A stretch of DNA of 64,000 nucleotides from Cephalopachus bancanus (GCA_027257055.1 JAPVLO010000045.1:310001-374000), one strand, 5' to 3'. Numbered from the stretch's first letter, positions 10,601 to 21,765 are shown. Notes: generated by a model from the letters alone, not told the origin. Translations and numbers: made by a program.

Positions 10601-13600
10601 ACACTGGAGCTGCTTTGGCCCGTTGTACTGTACTGCGTTCACCCTTCACCTACCCACAATCTGGGTTCCAGTGCAGGGAGGAAAGTTTCCATTACAAGCA
10701 GAGCTGGAGGCTGCGCTTTTGCTGTGCTCAAGATGGAAAAGCAAGCCCGTTTCTTCCTGGGGAACTGTTTTTTGTTTTTTTTTAAAGGAAGAAAGCTATA
10801 GCCAAAAGAGAGAGAGAGTCTCGAGATTTTTCCTTGCACTTCTCCAAAGAGGAGAAATGTCTCTGTGCTCCAAGCTCCTGAAATTGCCAGTGAATGTTCA
10901 GTACTGACCACTGAAAGGTACAGAGGATTTCCACATCAGGCTTATGAAAATGGGCTTACAGTTCCACTGGGCAGTTAATATTTTCTCATAGTCTCATCCA
11001 ATTAAATCTGAGTCAAAAGCTCTTCTGTGAGTTGATCCTCCTAAGAGGTTTTTCCACATAAAAGGCCCAGGAATGATGAAAACAAACGCCTTTTACTTTA
11101 AATAATTTAGTCATACACATTCAAGAGATGTAGATAGGTAAGTACTGAGGAGTATATGTAGAATGTTGAAGGTTGACGAAATAGTAATTTGCCTCTGCAA
11201 AAATCTGTATATTCACATAATTAGCTGCATATTTAGTAAGTTTATGTTCTAGTATAATTTTCTAGACTCTAATATCACTGTTCTTTCTTTTCTAGAAGAT
11301 ACATATGAGCGAACCCTGATGGTTGATGGGGAAAGTGCAACAATTATACTCCTGGATATGTGGGAAAATAAGGTATGCTGAGCCAGAAGCTCTCTGAATT
11401 CCTTCAGGGCTTGCCTTTCAACAGGCTGTTTGTTGTGAGGCTGACCTTGCCCTCTATAGCTGGTGTTCCAGATGAGGTGGGCTCATTTTCTTGATTAAAA
11501 GCATTTACTTCTGAAGAATGAGACTATTCTAAGGAACAGGTCATTTACAAACAAGTTCTGAATAACAAGCAAGTTACAGTGATTTGCTCTTAGTTCTATT
11601 AAAAAACACAAAAAAGTGTATTTGTTTTAAGGAAAATGCAGACAAACTTGGACAGTTTTTATTTTTGTTTTTGTTTTTATTTTTTGAGTTGGAGTCTCAC
11701 TTTGTCACCCAGGCTGGAGTGCAGTGGCATGCTCATGGCCACCCCAGCGTCAACCTGCTGGGCTTCAGCAATCCTTCTGTCTCAGCCTTCCACGTAGCCG
11801 GAACTACAGCCGCCCGCTACCACGCCCAACTAATTTTTTATTTATTGTGGAGTTGCCTGGGCTGGTCTCGAACCCGCAGGTTCAGGCAATCCACTTGCCT
11901 CTGTCTCCCAAAGTGCTGGGATTATGGGCTGAGCCACTAAGCCCGGCCTGACAGTTTTAAACTACATAAAATATCTAATATGAACTTGACATTATCAGTA
12001 CTAGTCTCCTGTGTTTGATTTTTAAAGATTTTGGACTTCTGAGCACATGTGCTAGAACTTCTGTTTATTGAAAACCCTCCTATTCTCACAAAAGTATTCT
12101 TAATTTCATCACTTGGGAAAGGCAAAAGGGAGTTTTTGGGAAATCAAAAAGGCTCATTTTTGGTAGGTTGTCTAGAAATTGGAAATACTGTTTGGCAGAG
12201 TAGGTGTGTAATTTATCAACTCAAGCTGCAGAAGATATTGAAAAGTAAACACATTTTGGCACAAATATTATACAGCAGGGGTCCCCAAACCCTGGGTTGT
12301 GGACCAGCATCGGTCTGTGGTCTGTTAGGAACCAGGCTGCACAGCAGGAGATGAGCAGGGTGAACAGAGCTCCCCTCCTGTCAGATTAGCAGTGGCATTA
12401 GGTTCTCATAGGATCATGAACCCTGTTGTGAACTGCGCACACAAGAGATCTAGGTTGAGTGCTTTTTATGAGCGGCTGCAAATATAGATTAACATTAGCA
12501 GTGAGGTTTGACTGTGCATCTTCTCACCCCCATCTGTGGAAAAGTTGTTTTCCACGAAATCAGTCCCTGATGCCAAAAAGGTTGGGGACCACTGCTATAT
12601 GGGCTAGCAATGCTTACAGCCCCCAGACATCTTGTAGACATGGAAGACCAGTGCATTTTGAGGGGTTGGAAGCAATTTTCTTTCATTCTTTTATCTGCAC
12701 GTGTACTTTAGGATACACATGTTGTTTCTTTGCAAACTGACACTTCATTCCCTGGGCCAACTTGACCTCATGGAAGATCTTATTGTTTCATTAGGGAGAG
12801 AATGAGTGGCTCCAAGACCACTGCATGCAAGTCGGGGATGCCTACCTGATTGTCTACTCAATCACAGACCGAGCGAGCTTTGAGAAGGCATCTGAGCTGC
12901 GAATCCAGCTCCGCAGGGCCCGGCAGACAGAGGACATTCCTATAATTTTGGTTGGCAACAAAAGTGACTTAGTGCGGTGCCGGGAGGTGTCTGTATCAGG
13001 TAAGAAGAGTGGTGCCAATACTGTAGAAACCATCTCTGGATCACATTCATTTTCCTTCAATTTCCTCTTTCAGGGCAGGGACATTAAGCTGCTGCATGGA
13101 GTTTTAGCTGTACCTCTAAGATTTCCTGCAGTCCCAGTAGGTATCTCCATGCTGATTGCTCCCTTGTCCATCTGGTCTACCTGCAGGATTCCAGTCTCCC
13201 TACCCCCAAGGAGTTTTCTGGAATTCCCCAGGGAGTTTCCAATAGTTCAGGGGGGAGTGAAAGTAATATCTTCATGGAAGAAAAATGGAGAACTCTTACT
13301 TAGGGGGAACTGCATGGAAGTTTCATGGAGAAAAAGAATTCTACTATGGCTGCCTCTGGTCCCTGTAAGCCCTGGAAACTGCCATCTACCCCCGCACCCC
13401 ATCCCCTGCTTCCTAAATTTCAGTTAGGGCATCAGTCTGACGGTGTCACATATACTTCAGGGATAATTCCTGTTTGCTGAGTGGGCTCCCAAGTACTTCT
13501 AGAGCCTCTGAGATTTTATTGGCTTAATACAGATGTGGTTCCAAGTACAATTGTAAAAATAAAATGCTGCTGTGCCACGCCCTGCTGAGCAGGAAAGAAA

Positions 13601-14673
13601 TAAAGACTCATAAAGACAATGTACACAACTAGTTTAGGAATGTCTTCCTACTAGGACGTGACTGTCTACGGTAATCATTTCTTTTGACACATGGTCTTTG
13701 AACACAATCAAATATTTGAAGTTAAGACTGTTGCAGGAAACTTTGCATAGCTTATTGTAACTATATTATATATTTGTAAAATTCACAATATCTCATCACA
13801 GACTTTTTTTTTTCTTCAAGAGAGGAAAGCCAAGTAGTAGAATTCTTATTTTCAATTCAGGGAACTGAGTCGGGAGAAAGAGTTAAGACTATAGGTTGGA
13901 GAATTAAGCAGGCCTGGATTCACTGCCACTTACAGGCTGTGTGAACGCCTTCAAGTTTTTTAAAGACCATCCTTGCCCCAAATTTCTTTATCTATTTGAC
14001 AGGAATAATAAATGTGCTTTCCAAGATTGTTGTTAGCATTGAAAACAATATTTATAAGAAACTTAGCCTAGTCCTTGGCCCATAGTAAGTCTGCAGTAAA
14101 TTAACACAATGGCTTTTACTGTTATAATGAATATCACTGTGTTTGATGAAATGGGACCTTCAGACAGTGAATTTAGGGTCCATGCCCCCTGCTTCTAGGG
14201 ATTCTCCAGTGAACTCTTTCCTTCTATTTATACTATTTATGCCCTGGGAGAGCCTGTGTTGCAGTGGCCTCCTCCATGCTCTGCATATGTGACTAACTTA
14301 GAGATACCTGGGGGAGCCATCCAACTTGACTGTGTGCTGTGCAGGGCCATATTCTGCAGCCCTCTGACTTCCCTCTTCCCTCCTTTGCTTCCTAGAAGGG
14401 AGAGCGTGCGCTGTGGTGTTCGACTGCAAGTTCATCGAGACCTCTGCGGCTGTCCAGCACAATGTGAAGGAGCTGTTTGAGGGTATCGTGCGGCAGGTCC
14501 GCCTTCGACGGGACAGCAAGGAGAAGAACGAGCGGCGTCTGGCCTACCAGAAAAGAAGGGAGAGCATCCCCAGGAAAGCCAGGCGCTTCTGGGGCAAGAT
14601 CGTGGCCAAAAACAACAAGAATATGGCCTTCAAGCTCAAGTCCAAATCGTGCCATGACCTCTCTGTGCTTTAA
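4298..14673 (+). CDS. GEM: GEM, RGK-family GTP-binding protein (spliced, 4 coding exons)
   Basis: Join 4298-4628, 11296-11372, 12795-12999 and 14396-14673. Lengths 331+77+205+278 = 891 nt, 296 codons plus TAA, with all splice sites GT/AG. The product is a Ras-superfamily GTPase. Visible motifs are the P-loop GEQGVGKS at residues 82-89, DMWENK at 131-136 in place of the usual DxxG G3 motif (an RGK hallmark), NKSD at 191-194 and ETSA at 219-222. The basic C-terminal extension has FWGKIVAKNNK near 269-279 and ends SCHDLSVL, with no CaaX lipidation box. Ser23 (in RWSIP), Ser261 and Ser289, known regulatory/14-3-3 sites of GEM, are present. Known family roles are inhibition of high-voltage-activated Ca channels through the beta subunit, calmodulin binding and Rho-kinase/cytoskeleton control at the membrane and cytosol. 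Length equals human GEM. From memory there are a handful of substitutions relative to human, mostly in the N-terminal tail. Confidence 0.97.
5880..6050 (-). repeat. MIR SINE fragment
   Basis: Reverse-orientation MIR core (TTGAGTCTCAGGGAGATGAAG, then AATCACACAGAGGGAAAGC). Confidence 0.6.
6075..6265 (-). repeat. MIR SINE, reverse orientation
   Basis: CTAGGTGCCAGGCACTGTG, then CTATTCTACAGGCGAAGAAA and AAGTGACTTGCTCAGGGT, then ATTCAAACC. This is the full order of a reversed MIR. Confidence 0.75.
6625..6915 (+). mobile_element. Young lineage-specific Alu (dimeric, +)
   Basis: A complete dimer from GCCGGGCTCGGTGGCTCAGC to GACTCCAACTCAAAA, with an A-rich middle (CAATAAATAAAAAAATTAGC). It is flanked by the perfect 16-bp target duplication AGAATGGAATGGTATC at 6609-6624 and 6916-6931, so the insertion is fairly recent. 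It lies in GEM intron 2 in the sense orientation. Confidence 0.95.
7745..7925 (+). repeat. MIR SINE
   Basis: ACACTTAGCTGTGTACTCTT, CCACTTAACCTCCTTAAGCT, TATTATGAAGATTAAAGGAG and GTGCCTGGCACATAGTAAG in MIR order. Confidence 0.8.
9885..10075 (-). repeat. MIR SINE, reverse orientation
   Basis: GCTAACATTTTTTGAG, ATCCCATTTCACAGATAAAG, GAGACTCAGAGAGCTTAAG, then a CAGATTCTAG end. Confidence 0.75.
11296..11372 (+). CDS. GEM: GEM exon 3 (G2/G3 region)
   Basis: A 77-nt exon between TTTTCTAG (ends 11295) and GTATGC (starts 11373). It encodes EDTYERTLMVDGES to DMWENK. The first codon is shared with exon 2 and the exon ends on a codon boundary. It is too short to stand out as an open frame and was found by continuity with GEM. 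DMWENK replaces the DxxG nucleotide-switch motif. Confidence 0.95.
11660..11949 (-). mobile_element. Alu (dimeric, minus strand) in GEM intron 3
   Basis: Poly-T-rich start, GAGTTGGAGTCTCACTTTGT, both arms, ending CACTAAGCCCGGCC. It is flanked by GACAGTTTT on both sides (11651 and 11950). It shares the young-subfamily signature CGAACCCGCAGGTTCAGGCA. Open frames over it are Alu-derived. Confidence 0.9.
12276..12594 (+). mobile_element. MER1-type hAT-Charlie non-autonomous DNA transposon
   Basis: The left end CAGGGGTCCCCAAACCC and the right end AGGTTGGGGACCACTG are inverted repeats. The interior GACCAGCATCGGTCTGTGG and TCTGTTAGGAACCAGGCTGC match the MER1A/B pattern as I know it. It is about 319 bp with diverged 8-bp flanks (TTATACAG/CTATATGG). 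Family name from memory. Confidence 0.8.
12795..12999 (+). CDS. GEM: GEM exon 4 (GTPase core, NKSD motif)
   Basis: Acceptor TTTCATTAG ends at 12794 and the donor is CAG|GTAAGA at 12999/13000. It encodes residues 137-204, from GENEWLQDHC through NKSD to REVSVS. A longer open frame, 12825-13427, reads on into intron 4 with no GEM similarity after 12999. H143 in remembered human GEM is Q here. Confidence 0.95.
13000..14395. other. GEM: GEM intron 4
   Basis: Mostly unremarkable and AT-rich from 13,500, with a MIR at 13890-14098 (+). Its acceptor TTTGCTTCCTAG precedes exon 5. Confidence 0.85.
13890..14098 (+). repeat. MIR SINE
   Basis: GCAGGCCTGGATTCACTGCC, ACTTACAGGCTGTGTGAACG, TTTCTTTATCTATTTGACAG, CTAGTCCTTGGCCCATAGTA in MIR order. 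Confidence 0.75.
14396..14673 (+). CDS. GEM: GEM exon 5 (G5 motif, C-terminal regulatory tail, stop)
   Basis: Acceptor TTGCTTCCTAG ends at 14395 and TAA is at 14671-14673. It encodes residues 205-296: EGRACAVVFD, the G5 motif ETSA (219-222), then an Arg/Lys-rich tail (KRRESIPRKARRFWGK) implicated in calmodulin and phosphoinositide binding, ending SCHDLSVL. A conserved Cys at 290 and no prenylation box fit the RGK family. Remembered human residues K259 and M262 are R and I here. Confidence 0.95.
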
Positions 14674-15750
14674 GTACCCAGAGTCACCCAGATGTCCACC
14701 TGATGGACATCATTGAAGGCCATTGGGGCCGATAATCTATATTAGATTGAATACCTGAGTATTATTAGATGTGGCTTCCCCCATTGCAGCCAGGAACTTA
14801 TGTGTTAGCCTCATGGGCAACATGATGCATGGGAAATGAAAGAGCTTTGTCAAGAGTCAGTATTTATTTACAGGAAAAGCCTGACCTTGCTACTTGAACA
14901 CCCAAGACTCATTAGAGGATGTGTTTGGTGTTCAGATATGTTTCTTCTCTCATTTAGGTAGTAGAGAATGGATGCTTACAGAAGAATGCCTAGAACAAGA
15001 ACTTCTCATCATTAACATTTTGCCAAATGTTCCAGTGTGTGACTGTGAGTTCAATGGGTCATAAAAAAATGTATAGAAAAGCTGTGTCAAAGGGTTTATT
15101 CCAAGAAGGGAGAGCTTTCTATGTACCTTATATCTATGGAGCTAGAATTGTAGAATTGGACTTACCAGAATCATGATTATTATTGCTCCATCAAACTGTG
15201 GAAAGAAATGATGACACTTGCTGAAACTAAAACTTAGCAAACAAGTTTTGTTCAATGCCCACAGAGATTTGTAGAATTGGGAACTGATATATGTACCACT
15301 TGTGGGTTCAAATTTATATCTTATATGTCTTAGAGTTTTTTATTTAGGGGAAAGTTATTGGAATCAAATTCTACTTAGTCAAACCGCCTTTTATGTTTTA
15401 TTATTTTTGAAATCATGGAGCCATCATGCAATTATTTTTAAAATCAGAATTATTGATAACCTGGAGTGCAAAATGTCACTTTTTAACATATAATCAAAAG
15501 TCTGAATTTTTATAAAACACATGACATAAAAACTTCCAGTACTTTGGGTTGATCCTTGTATGCCACAGCTCTGCTCTATTTATTATTATTTTGCAAAATA
15601 ACCATTTTAACGTTTGATAAAAGCATATTTATGACCATATTTCTTATAAGAAAAATGTTCATTTTATTACTATTTTATATCTTTTTCAAAATATGCAAGT
15701 TTTTACTTATATGTCTTATAATAAAAGAAATAAAATGTTGAAAAAAAAGG
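14674..15750 (+). other. GEM: GEM 3' UTR
   Basis: About 1.08 kb of AT-rich sequence between the TAA and the AATAAA at 15729-15734. It contains several ATTTA-type motifs (for example TATTTATTTA near 14865 and TTTATTATTA near 15580), which are typical of short-lived immediate-early mRNAs. The 3' end is inferred from the signal position and the following A-rich stretch. Confidence 0.7.
15729..15734 (+). promoter_or_regulatory. GEM: Polyadenylation signal AATAAA, likely GEM 3' end
   Basis: Canonical AATAAA about 1.06 kb after the stop, followed by TG-containing and A-rich sequence within 20 bases. The last canonical hexamer in the AT-rich 3' UTR. An earlier ATAAAA-like site at 15720 could be an alternative. 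Confidence 0.6.
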
Positions 15751-17999
15751 CATTCTTGAATGTTTTTCCTCCCCAAATAATATGATCATGATGATTTTTC
15801 TATAACCTTTAGAGTAAGCACATTCTAAAGAGACATGCCTGTTGTTTTATTTCTTTTCCTCATGAGTGGCAGACCAGTCATTCTCTGTTTTAGCGATTAT
15901 CTTTGACATCTCTGCTTTGGAATCACGATTCACAGTAATGCAGAGTTATTTTTGGCTGATACAGTTGGGAAGTATTTGGGGTCATCGCAATGCTAAGTTA
16001 TAGTAAAAGCCAGATTGACCTTTTACTTTGCTCTGGCAAATGCCTGGATGAACAGATGGGTTGAGCTTTGCTCCCTGGAGGCTCATGGTCTTAAGCTTGA
16101 CTAAGGCATTAGAGGAAGTCATAAAGGATTAGGGGAAAATAAAAAAAGGAAACTGGTAATTTCCAGCCTGAGATCTAGCCAGGCAAGGCTTTAACCAAAT
16201 TCTCCTCTCTGACATTAATATGATTTGACGTTAATCACTTGGCATCTCTCCAACAGTGGTGTGCAGCCCTTTGCAGGAACGGGACTTCCTGGTGTTTCCC
16301 TTTCACATTTTCTCTAGCCCTACATGCACTCCCTTTTACTCATGTCCCTCTTTTTCTGCGTTTGTGGTCAGACACACACTGATGGTGACGATCATGGGAC
16401 CGCAGACATTCCTTAAAGCAACACAGTTTAAGATGCGTTTCTGCTCTGGTTTGCTGGTCCCTTTTCCAAGTTGGGAGCAAAGGTTCCCATCTCTAAACAC
16501 TTTGCATCTTTGAATTGTTCCAAAAACTAGTACAGGGAGGTGTTAAGTGTGAAGATTTAGGTTATACAGATCTGGGGTGAATCTTGGCTGTGCTATTCAG
16601 CATCTGTGGCTTTTGGAGTAAAGGTTAAACATTTCTAGCCATCAGTTTTCTCATCTGCAAAGTGGGGTTGCTAATAATACCCATTTTGTAAAGTTGTTGT
16701 GAGATTAATGTCTTTTATTCTGCCATACAATAAAGAACTCAAGGGCTCATCAAACAGGTGGAAGATCATATTGAGATATTTCTTAGGGTGTGAGAAGCAA
16801 GACACAGATTCTTAAAAAAACAAGCTAAATAAAAATAAGGTAATTATTTTTTAAAAAGAACTCCAAGAATGTCAGTTTTCATAGTTGTACATCTTGCATT
16901 TTGCATAATTTAGACTTCTTTTTATATGTCTGTTTTCCCTAATTCGAATGGGAACTCCTTCAAATCAGGGACCACTGCTGCTTTTCCCTCCTTACCCCTC
17001 CACTCTTCAGTGTGGTGCCCTGAAGTAGGATTTTCACAACTGTTTCTTCTTGAATTTCACAGATCCTTCCATCGTTCAGGAAGGTCAATGATTTGTCCAG
17101 ATTTGTTCAGATGTTAAGTATCTGAGCTAGGACTGGCGTCCAAATGCGACTCATGGCTATTTGCATATTCTAGTCTCCAAAACTGTCTCCTATAAACAAT
17201 CCCTGTAATCCCTATGTATCATCCCATACACACACATGCATGCATGCATAAGTACACTTGCACACACACACACAGAGTGCACCACCTCCCATGCATACAC
17301 ATTCTTTATACCATTTTCTGTTTTCACAGTCTTGACCTTCCTTATCACATCTTGTAGACCCTTTCAACCAAATGGCCAACAGATCCCAAGCCTCCGAGGT
17401 TTAAGGATGTGTTCAGGGTTGTCACACAAGGGTTCCCTGGACTTGACCCAGGGAAGGATAATGCAGGCTGCGTTCCAATTTGAGAGGTTTTTTTTGGTTA
17501 AGAGCTATAACCCTGGAGTCAGACAGACAGACCTGGGTTTCAATCTGGTTTCATTCCTTATTGGATGTGTGACCAAGAGTTACACTGAGGCTGTGAGTTA
17601 TTTTCTCACAGCCTAAGTGCTTCTATCTGTAACATGGAAATAAGACCTACCCCCTAGGATTGTGGTAAGGATTATGTGAGACCTGAAAAAGTGTAAGTCA
17701 TCAGCCCTGGGAGATCGATGATGACTCCTGCTCTCATGCAGTGCTCACGACTTCTTGCATGCATGCATTCTTCAGATATTATTGGGCACCAAGACATTGA
17801 CAGCTGCTGGGAAGATCATGATGACCAAGATATTTTTCTTGTTCTCAGAGACTTCAAGGGTAGTACATTTGTCCCCAAAATCCAAAGAAGGTGGCATTGG
17901 AGACAGGAAGGAAATGAGAAAATTATAGGAGGATTATACCGCCAAGGGACTGACTTTGCCACCATTAGATAAAATTCGAATGAAGCAAAAAATGTATTT
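15751..17999. other. Intergenic DNA downstream of GEM
   Basis: No gene. MIRs lie near 16550-16715 and 17505-17705 (both +). There are short GCAT and CA-rich simple repeats at 17229-17280. Open frames (for example 17236-17616) have no recognisable product. Confidence 0.6.
17505..17705 (+). repeat. MIR SINE
   Basis: TGGAGTCAGACAGACAGACC, GGATGTGTGACCAAGAGTTA and GTAACATGGAAATAAGACCT in MIR order. Confidence 0.7.
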
Positions 18000-18297
18000 A
18001 TTTATTTACATTTATTTATTTAGAGTCAGAGTCACACTCTGTCACCCAGGCTGGAGTGCAGTGGTGCGCCCACGGCCACCAGAGACCCAAACTGCTGATT
18101 CAGGCGAGCCTTCCACCTCAGCCTTCCAAGTAGCTGGAACTACATGCATGTGCCACCATGTCTAGCTAATCTTTTATTGTAGAGACAAGGTCTTGCCAAG
18201 TTGCCCAGGATGGTCTCGAACCCCTGGACTCAAGCAATCCTCTCGCCTCTGCATCCCTAAGTGCTGGGATTACAGGCATGAGCCACCACTCCTGGCT
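18000..18297 (-). mobile_element. Alu (minus strand)
   Basis: TTTA-rich tail complement, GTCACCCAGGCTGGAGTGCA, middle TCTTTTATTGTAGAGACAAG, end GAGCCACCACTCCTGGC. Confidence 0.9.
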
Positions 18298-18299
18298 GG

Positions 18300-18998
18300 A
18301 AAAATATTATTAAAATGATTGGATTAGATATCAAAACCAAAATTGGGACATTTAAGAATATTCCGTTTTGGGGAAGTGGGAGTATTAGAGAAAGGTTAGG
18401 TGTTATGTAACCTACATTTTTGCTTACTAATACAAGTGTTATTCAAAGCAAAGAAAGAGGTAGATGACAAATTCACTTGGCCAAATTTATGGAGCTCCTG
18501 CTTGTACAAAATGCTGTGGAGAATGCATGGGAGAATGTAGTTTTGCCTTTCAGAAGCTTATAATATATTGTGAATAGTGACAGAAAGCAGGCACGGTCAT
18601 GAATGAAAACATTGCATAAAAATCTAGAGTATGATGTTGAAGACAATAAGAGCCATCAGAGACATGTGCAGGAAGTCTGTTGTGTTCAGATGTAAGAAAG
18701 AAATTCCTCATGTGGTGCCATCTTGGATGCCTTCCTGGGAGGAAGTGATGCTGAGCTTAATCATGAGGACTACTCAAAATGTCCACAGGTAGAGTTGGTT
18801 GAAGGGAAGAAAAAGGGAAAAGTTGGGTTATGTGAAGAAAGCATGAGCAAAGACAAAGACAAAAAGGGGAAAAGTCTGAGGAAAAATGAGAGAAGTCCAA
18901 TTTGGTTGGGAGATTTCTTGGAGTCATAAAGTGAAAATGTTAAATGTATGATGCTTGATAGATGGACCTAGTTTCAAATTCTCACTTGTTGAGTGTAG
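18300..18998. other. Intergenic, possible L2 fragment
   Basis: About 18455-18565 resembles an L2/MIR-type end (TTTATGGAGCTCCTGCTTGT then CAGAAGCTTATAATA). Otherwise unrecognised. A 68-residue open frame at 18723-18929 is Lys-rich low-complexity and not convincing. Confidence 0.35.
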
Positions 18999-19420
18999 TG
19001 GTTGAATCGTGATACCCCTAAATTCATGTCTACTGGAACCTCAAAATGTGATCTTAATGGGAAATAGCAAACATGCAGATGTTCTTGCTAAGGACCTAAA
19101 AATGAAATCATTCTGGATTAAGGGTGAACCCTAAATCCTACGTGTGGTGCTTTTATAAGAGAAAAGGGAGAGAGATTTGGACACAGAGGAGGCACAGAGA
19201 AGAAGACCATGGAGAGATTGGGGTGTATCGGTTATATACCAAGGAATTTCTGCGATCAACAGAGCTGGAGAAGACAAGGAAGAACTATTCCCTGAAGCCT
19301 TTGGTGGGTGCTTGGTCCTGCCAACACTGTGATTTTGGATTTCTACCCTCCACAGCTGGAAGAGAATATGTTTCTAAGTCACCACGTTTGTGGTAGTATC
19401 AGCAGTCCTAGGAAACTAAA
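18999..19420 (+). repeat. Medium-reiteration repeat, unnamed (MaLR/LTR-like?)
   Basis: Starts GGTTGAATCGTGATACCCCT, then CAAAATGTGATCTTAATGGG, CTTTTATAAGAGAAAAGGG, and ends GGTAGTATCAGCAGTCCTAG. I recognise the pattern as a common mammalian interspersed repeat but cannot name it securely. The reverse complement of its end reappears at 63950-64000. Confidence 0.6.
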
Positions 19421-20790
19421 CATATTGGGTTACTTAGGGCAAGTTAATCTCTAAGCCACAATTTCTTCATCTGAAAAAACAAAAATAATCAGACTTACTT
19501 CACAGGAGCATGATGAGGGTTAAATGTAAAACACTCAATGTATCAACTTATTGTCTGCCCAAGAGGTGGAGCGTGTTGAGCTGGAAAGACAAGGCAGAGA
19601 ACCATTGTAGAATATATTGGGCTCCAGGCTGAGAAGTTTGCTCTTGGTTCAGAAGACAGCGCGACTGTTTGAATATTTCCACACAGGAATGTGACAGATT
19701 AAAGTGGTGCTGCGTCACCGCACCATCCAGGAAAGCCAAGCCTGGTGGGAGCCAAGTCATGAGACCCACGCGGGGAGACAAATGAAGAGGCCACTGCAAC
19801 ACTAGGACGAGAGTACTGAGTCAGACATTTTGGGTAGAAAGAAGATAGTCCTTCATGGGGGATAGCCTCCTCATAGGAAGTGTTTTGATGTGTTTATGTT
19901 GGACTTAGAGAATATACATATCTAGCAGTATTATAGGTTTTATACAAGAAATAATCACAAAACAACCAGGCCTGAAGCCACAACAGCCTGGCAGTGTGTA
20001 AAATGACAGCGTGATACAAAGGGAGCTGTGTCAGCCAGACACAAGTGCTGGTCAGGGCCCTGGTGACAAGATTGCACCAGAATAAGAGTATTGAGCCCAA
20101 CTATGTGACTGCCTGGGAAACAGCCACAAAACAACTAGAGACCCTTTCTACACCATCAGCCATTCATCCAATCCATCCTCCAGGAAAATAAAGCAAATAC
20201 TATACACTTGCTTTTCTGGTCATGTGGCTTTGGAAAATTGTATGCAAACCAAGGACGTGAGGTTTTTAGCAAAGGATTGTACAAGTGATTGGGTGTGTGT
20301 GTGTTGGGGAACGGGTAGAAGTGGGAGAGGGCTTGCAGCTAAAGGAAAAGTAGAATACGGCAACTAGAAAATCTTCAGCTGTCAACTAGACTGTCATCTG
20401 GCTCCACTTTTCAATATGTATGTTCCAAAAACGGAGATGCTGTCAGTGGTCTTATTTATTTCTGCATCTACCAAGGAAAGGGAGCATTCAAGAGGCGCAT
20501 TCAAGAGGCAAGAGCTTTCAAGAGGCAAGAGCTTTCTGAAACTTAAGACAATAGTAAGTTATTTACATTTGCTGGGATGGTGGTCAAATAAGTCAAGACA
20601 AAAGTGTCCCCGCACCTTCTGTCGTACTGAAGTTTTAAACCACTTGCTTTGAAGTAGAGAAGCTACCATTTAGCATCAGGCTTTTAGAGAATCCAGAATG
20701 TGGGAGGGCTGAGAAATTGCTTGACTTGGAAAAATACGGCTGCCTTGTGGGTAATTTGAGACAGTTTGGGAGACACTTTCTTGAAAGATA
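19421..20790. other. Intergenic DNA with a small tandem duplication
   Basis: No gene. 20483-20536 has a partially duplicated GCATTCAAGAGGC / AAGAGGCAAGAGCTTTC motif. 19423-19545 may be a decayed MIR. Nothing else recognised. Confidence 0.45.
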
Positions 20791-20799
20791 TCTGCAATT

Positions 20800-20895
20800 G
20801 TACATGTACACACACACATATACATACATACATAAGCATAATATGCATATATATCTGTGTATAGACTCAGATATTCACAGACACATATAACACAC
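20800..20895. repeat. Simple repeat region (CA/ATAC/TA-rich)
   Basis: TACACACACACATATACATACATACATAAGC followed by ATGCATATATATCTGTG: a degenerate purine/pyrimidine-alternating microsatellite. The Cys/Tyr/Val-rich open frame on the minus strand is low-complexity. Confidence 0.75.
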
Positions 20896-21005
20896 ATTTA
20901 AACCAGTCTCATTTAAAGATAGGAAATAATTGCAGTACAGATGGCAGATGATTTATTTAATAAATGTATGGGGTGAGAGTATAATTTTATTACATGGGTG
21001 ATCAC

Positions 21006-21396
21006 AGTTTGGTTGTTTATCCCTTTCGGGTCTCATGTTGAAATGTAATCCCCAAGTTGGAAATGGGGTTTAGTGGGTGGTGTTTGGGTCATGGGAGCGG
21101 ATCCCTCATGAATGGATTGGTGCTATTCTCATGGTGATGAGTGAGTGCTCACTGTAAGCTCATGTGAGAGCTGGCTGTTTACGAGAGACTTCGCTCCCTC
21201 TCTCTCTTGCTTCAACCCTTGCCATGCGACATGCCATCTTCCTTTGCCTTCTGCCAGGAGTAAAATCTTCCTGAGGCCTCGCCAGAAGCCAAGCCGATGC
21301 TGGAGCCATGCAGAACTGTGAGCCAAAGAAACTGCTTTTCTTTGTAAATTCCCCAGTGTCATGTGCTCCTTTACAGCAGCCCTGAAGAGACTCATG
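21006..21396 (+). repeat. ERVL-MaLR solo LTR (MST/THE1-type)
   Basis: Contains TCATGTTGAAATGTAATCCC, TGTTTGGGTCATGGGAGC, CTCATGAATGGATTGGTGCT, then GAACTGTGAGCCAAAGAAAC and TTTACAGCAGCCCTGAAGAG, the order of an MST-type MaLR LTR. No internal region is attached, so it is a solo LTR. The exact subfamily (MSTA/B) is not decided. Confidence 0.8.
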
Positions 21397-21411
21397 CAAT
21401 GGCTAGATTGC

Positions 21412-21765
21412 ATAGTGATGAAGACAAGGTTTCTAGTTATCCATCACCCAAATAATGTACATTGTACCCATTCAGTAATTTCTCATTATCCAACCACCTC
21501 CAGCTTCCCCACTCTGCCAAGTTACCATTGTCCATCATGCCACACTCTGCGTCCATGTGTACACATTGTTTGGCTCCAACTAACAAGTGAGAATGTGTGT
21601 TATTTGTCTCTGATTCACTTAAAATTAATTGTTTCATTTAAAATACTGGCCTCCAGTTCATCTATGTTGCTGCAAAAGACATGATTTTATTCTTTTTTTC
21701 CTATGGCTGAATAGTATTCTGTTGTGTATATATACCACACCTTCTTTATCTGATCCAGATGGCAG
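21412..21765 (-). repeat. L1 3' fragment (minus strand)
   Basis: Antisense L1 end: ACTAACAAGTGAGAATGTGT, CCAGTTCATCTATGTTGCTG, CTATGGCTGAATAGTATTCT, TATATATACCACACCTTCTT. It directly abuts the MaLR LTR. Confidence 0.8.

Larger units (their letters stand above)
4629..11295. other. GEM: GEM intron 2 (6.7 kb)
   Basis: Contains MIRs (5880-6050, 6075-6265, 7745-7925, 9885-10075) and a young Alu at 6625-6915. The segment 8310-8890 is an unclassified stretch that could be part of an old LTR-type repeat. Nothing else recognisable. It separates P-loop exon 2 from exon 3. Confidence 0.85.
11373..12794. other. GEM: GEM intron 3
   Basis: Holds an antisense Alu (11660-11949) and a MER1-type hAT element (12276-12594). 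The remainder is unremarkable. Its acceptor is TTGTTTCATTAG. Confidence 0.85.
2815..15750 (+). other. GEM: GEM transcription unit (5 exons, approximate ends)
   Basis: The unit is inferred from the TATA box at 2784-2790 (start expected 25-32 bases downstream), the splice sites described for each exon and the AATAAA at 15729-15734. Introns are 2928-4288, 4629-11295, 11373-12794 and 13000-14395. The exact cap and cleavage sites are estimates. The compact 13-kb gene with one non-coding 5' exon agrees with the known GEM organisation. Confidence 0.85.

Noticed and set aside
11584..11951. 118-codon frame and similar frames at 25228, 25441, 30477, 38807, 43736, 54646
   Set aside because: They read through Alu sequence (typical Alu-derived peptides with VTQAGVQWH-like strings).
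12825..13427. 200-codon open frame beginning in GEM exon 4
   Set aside because: The first part is GEM exon 4, but the reading continues past a good GTAAGA donor at 13000 into sequence without GEM similarity.
20635..20897. Cys/Tyr/Val-rich minus-strand frames
   Set aside because: Translation of a CA/TA simple repeat.
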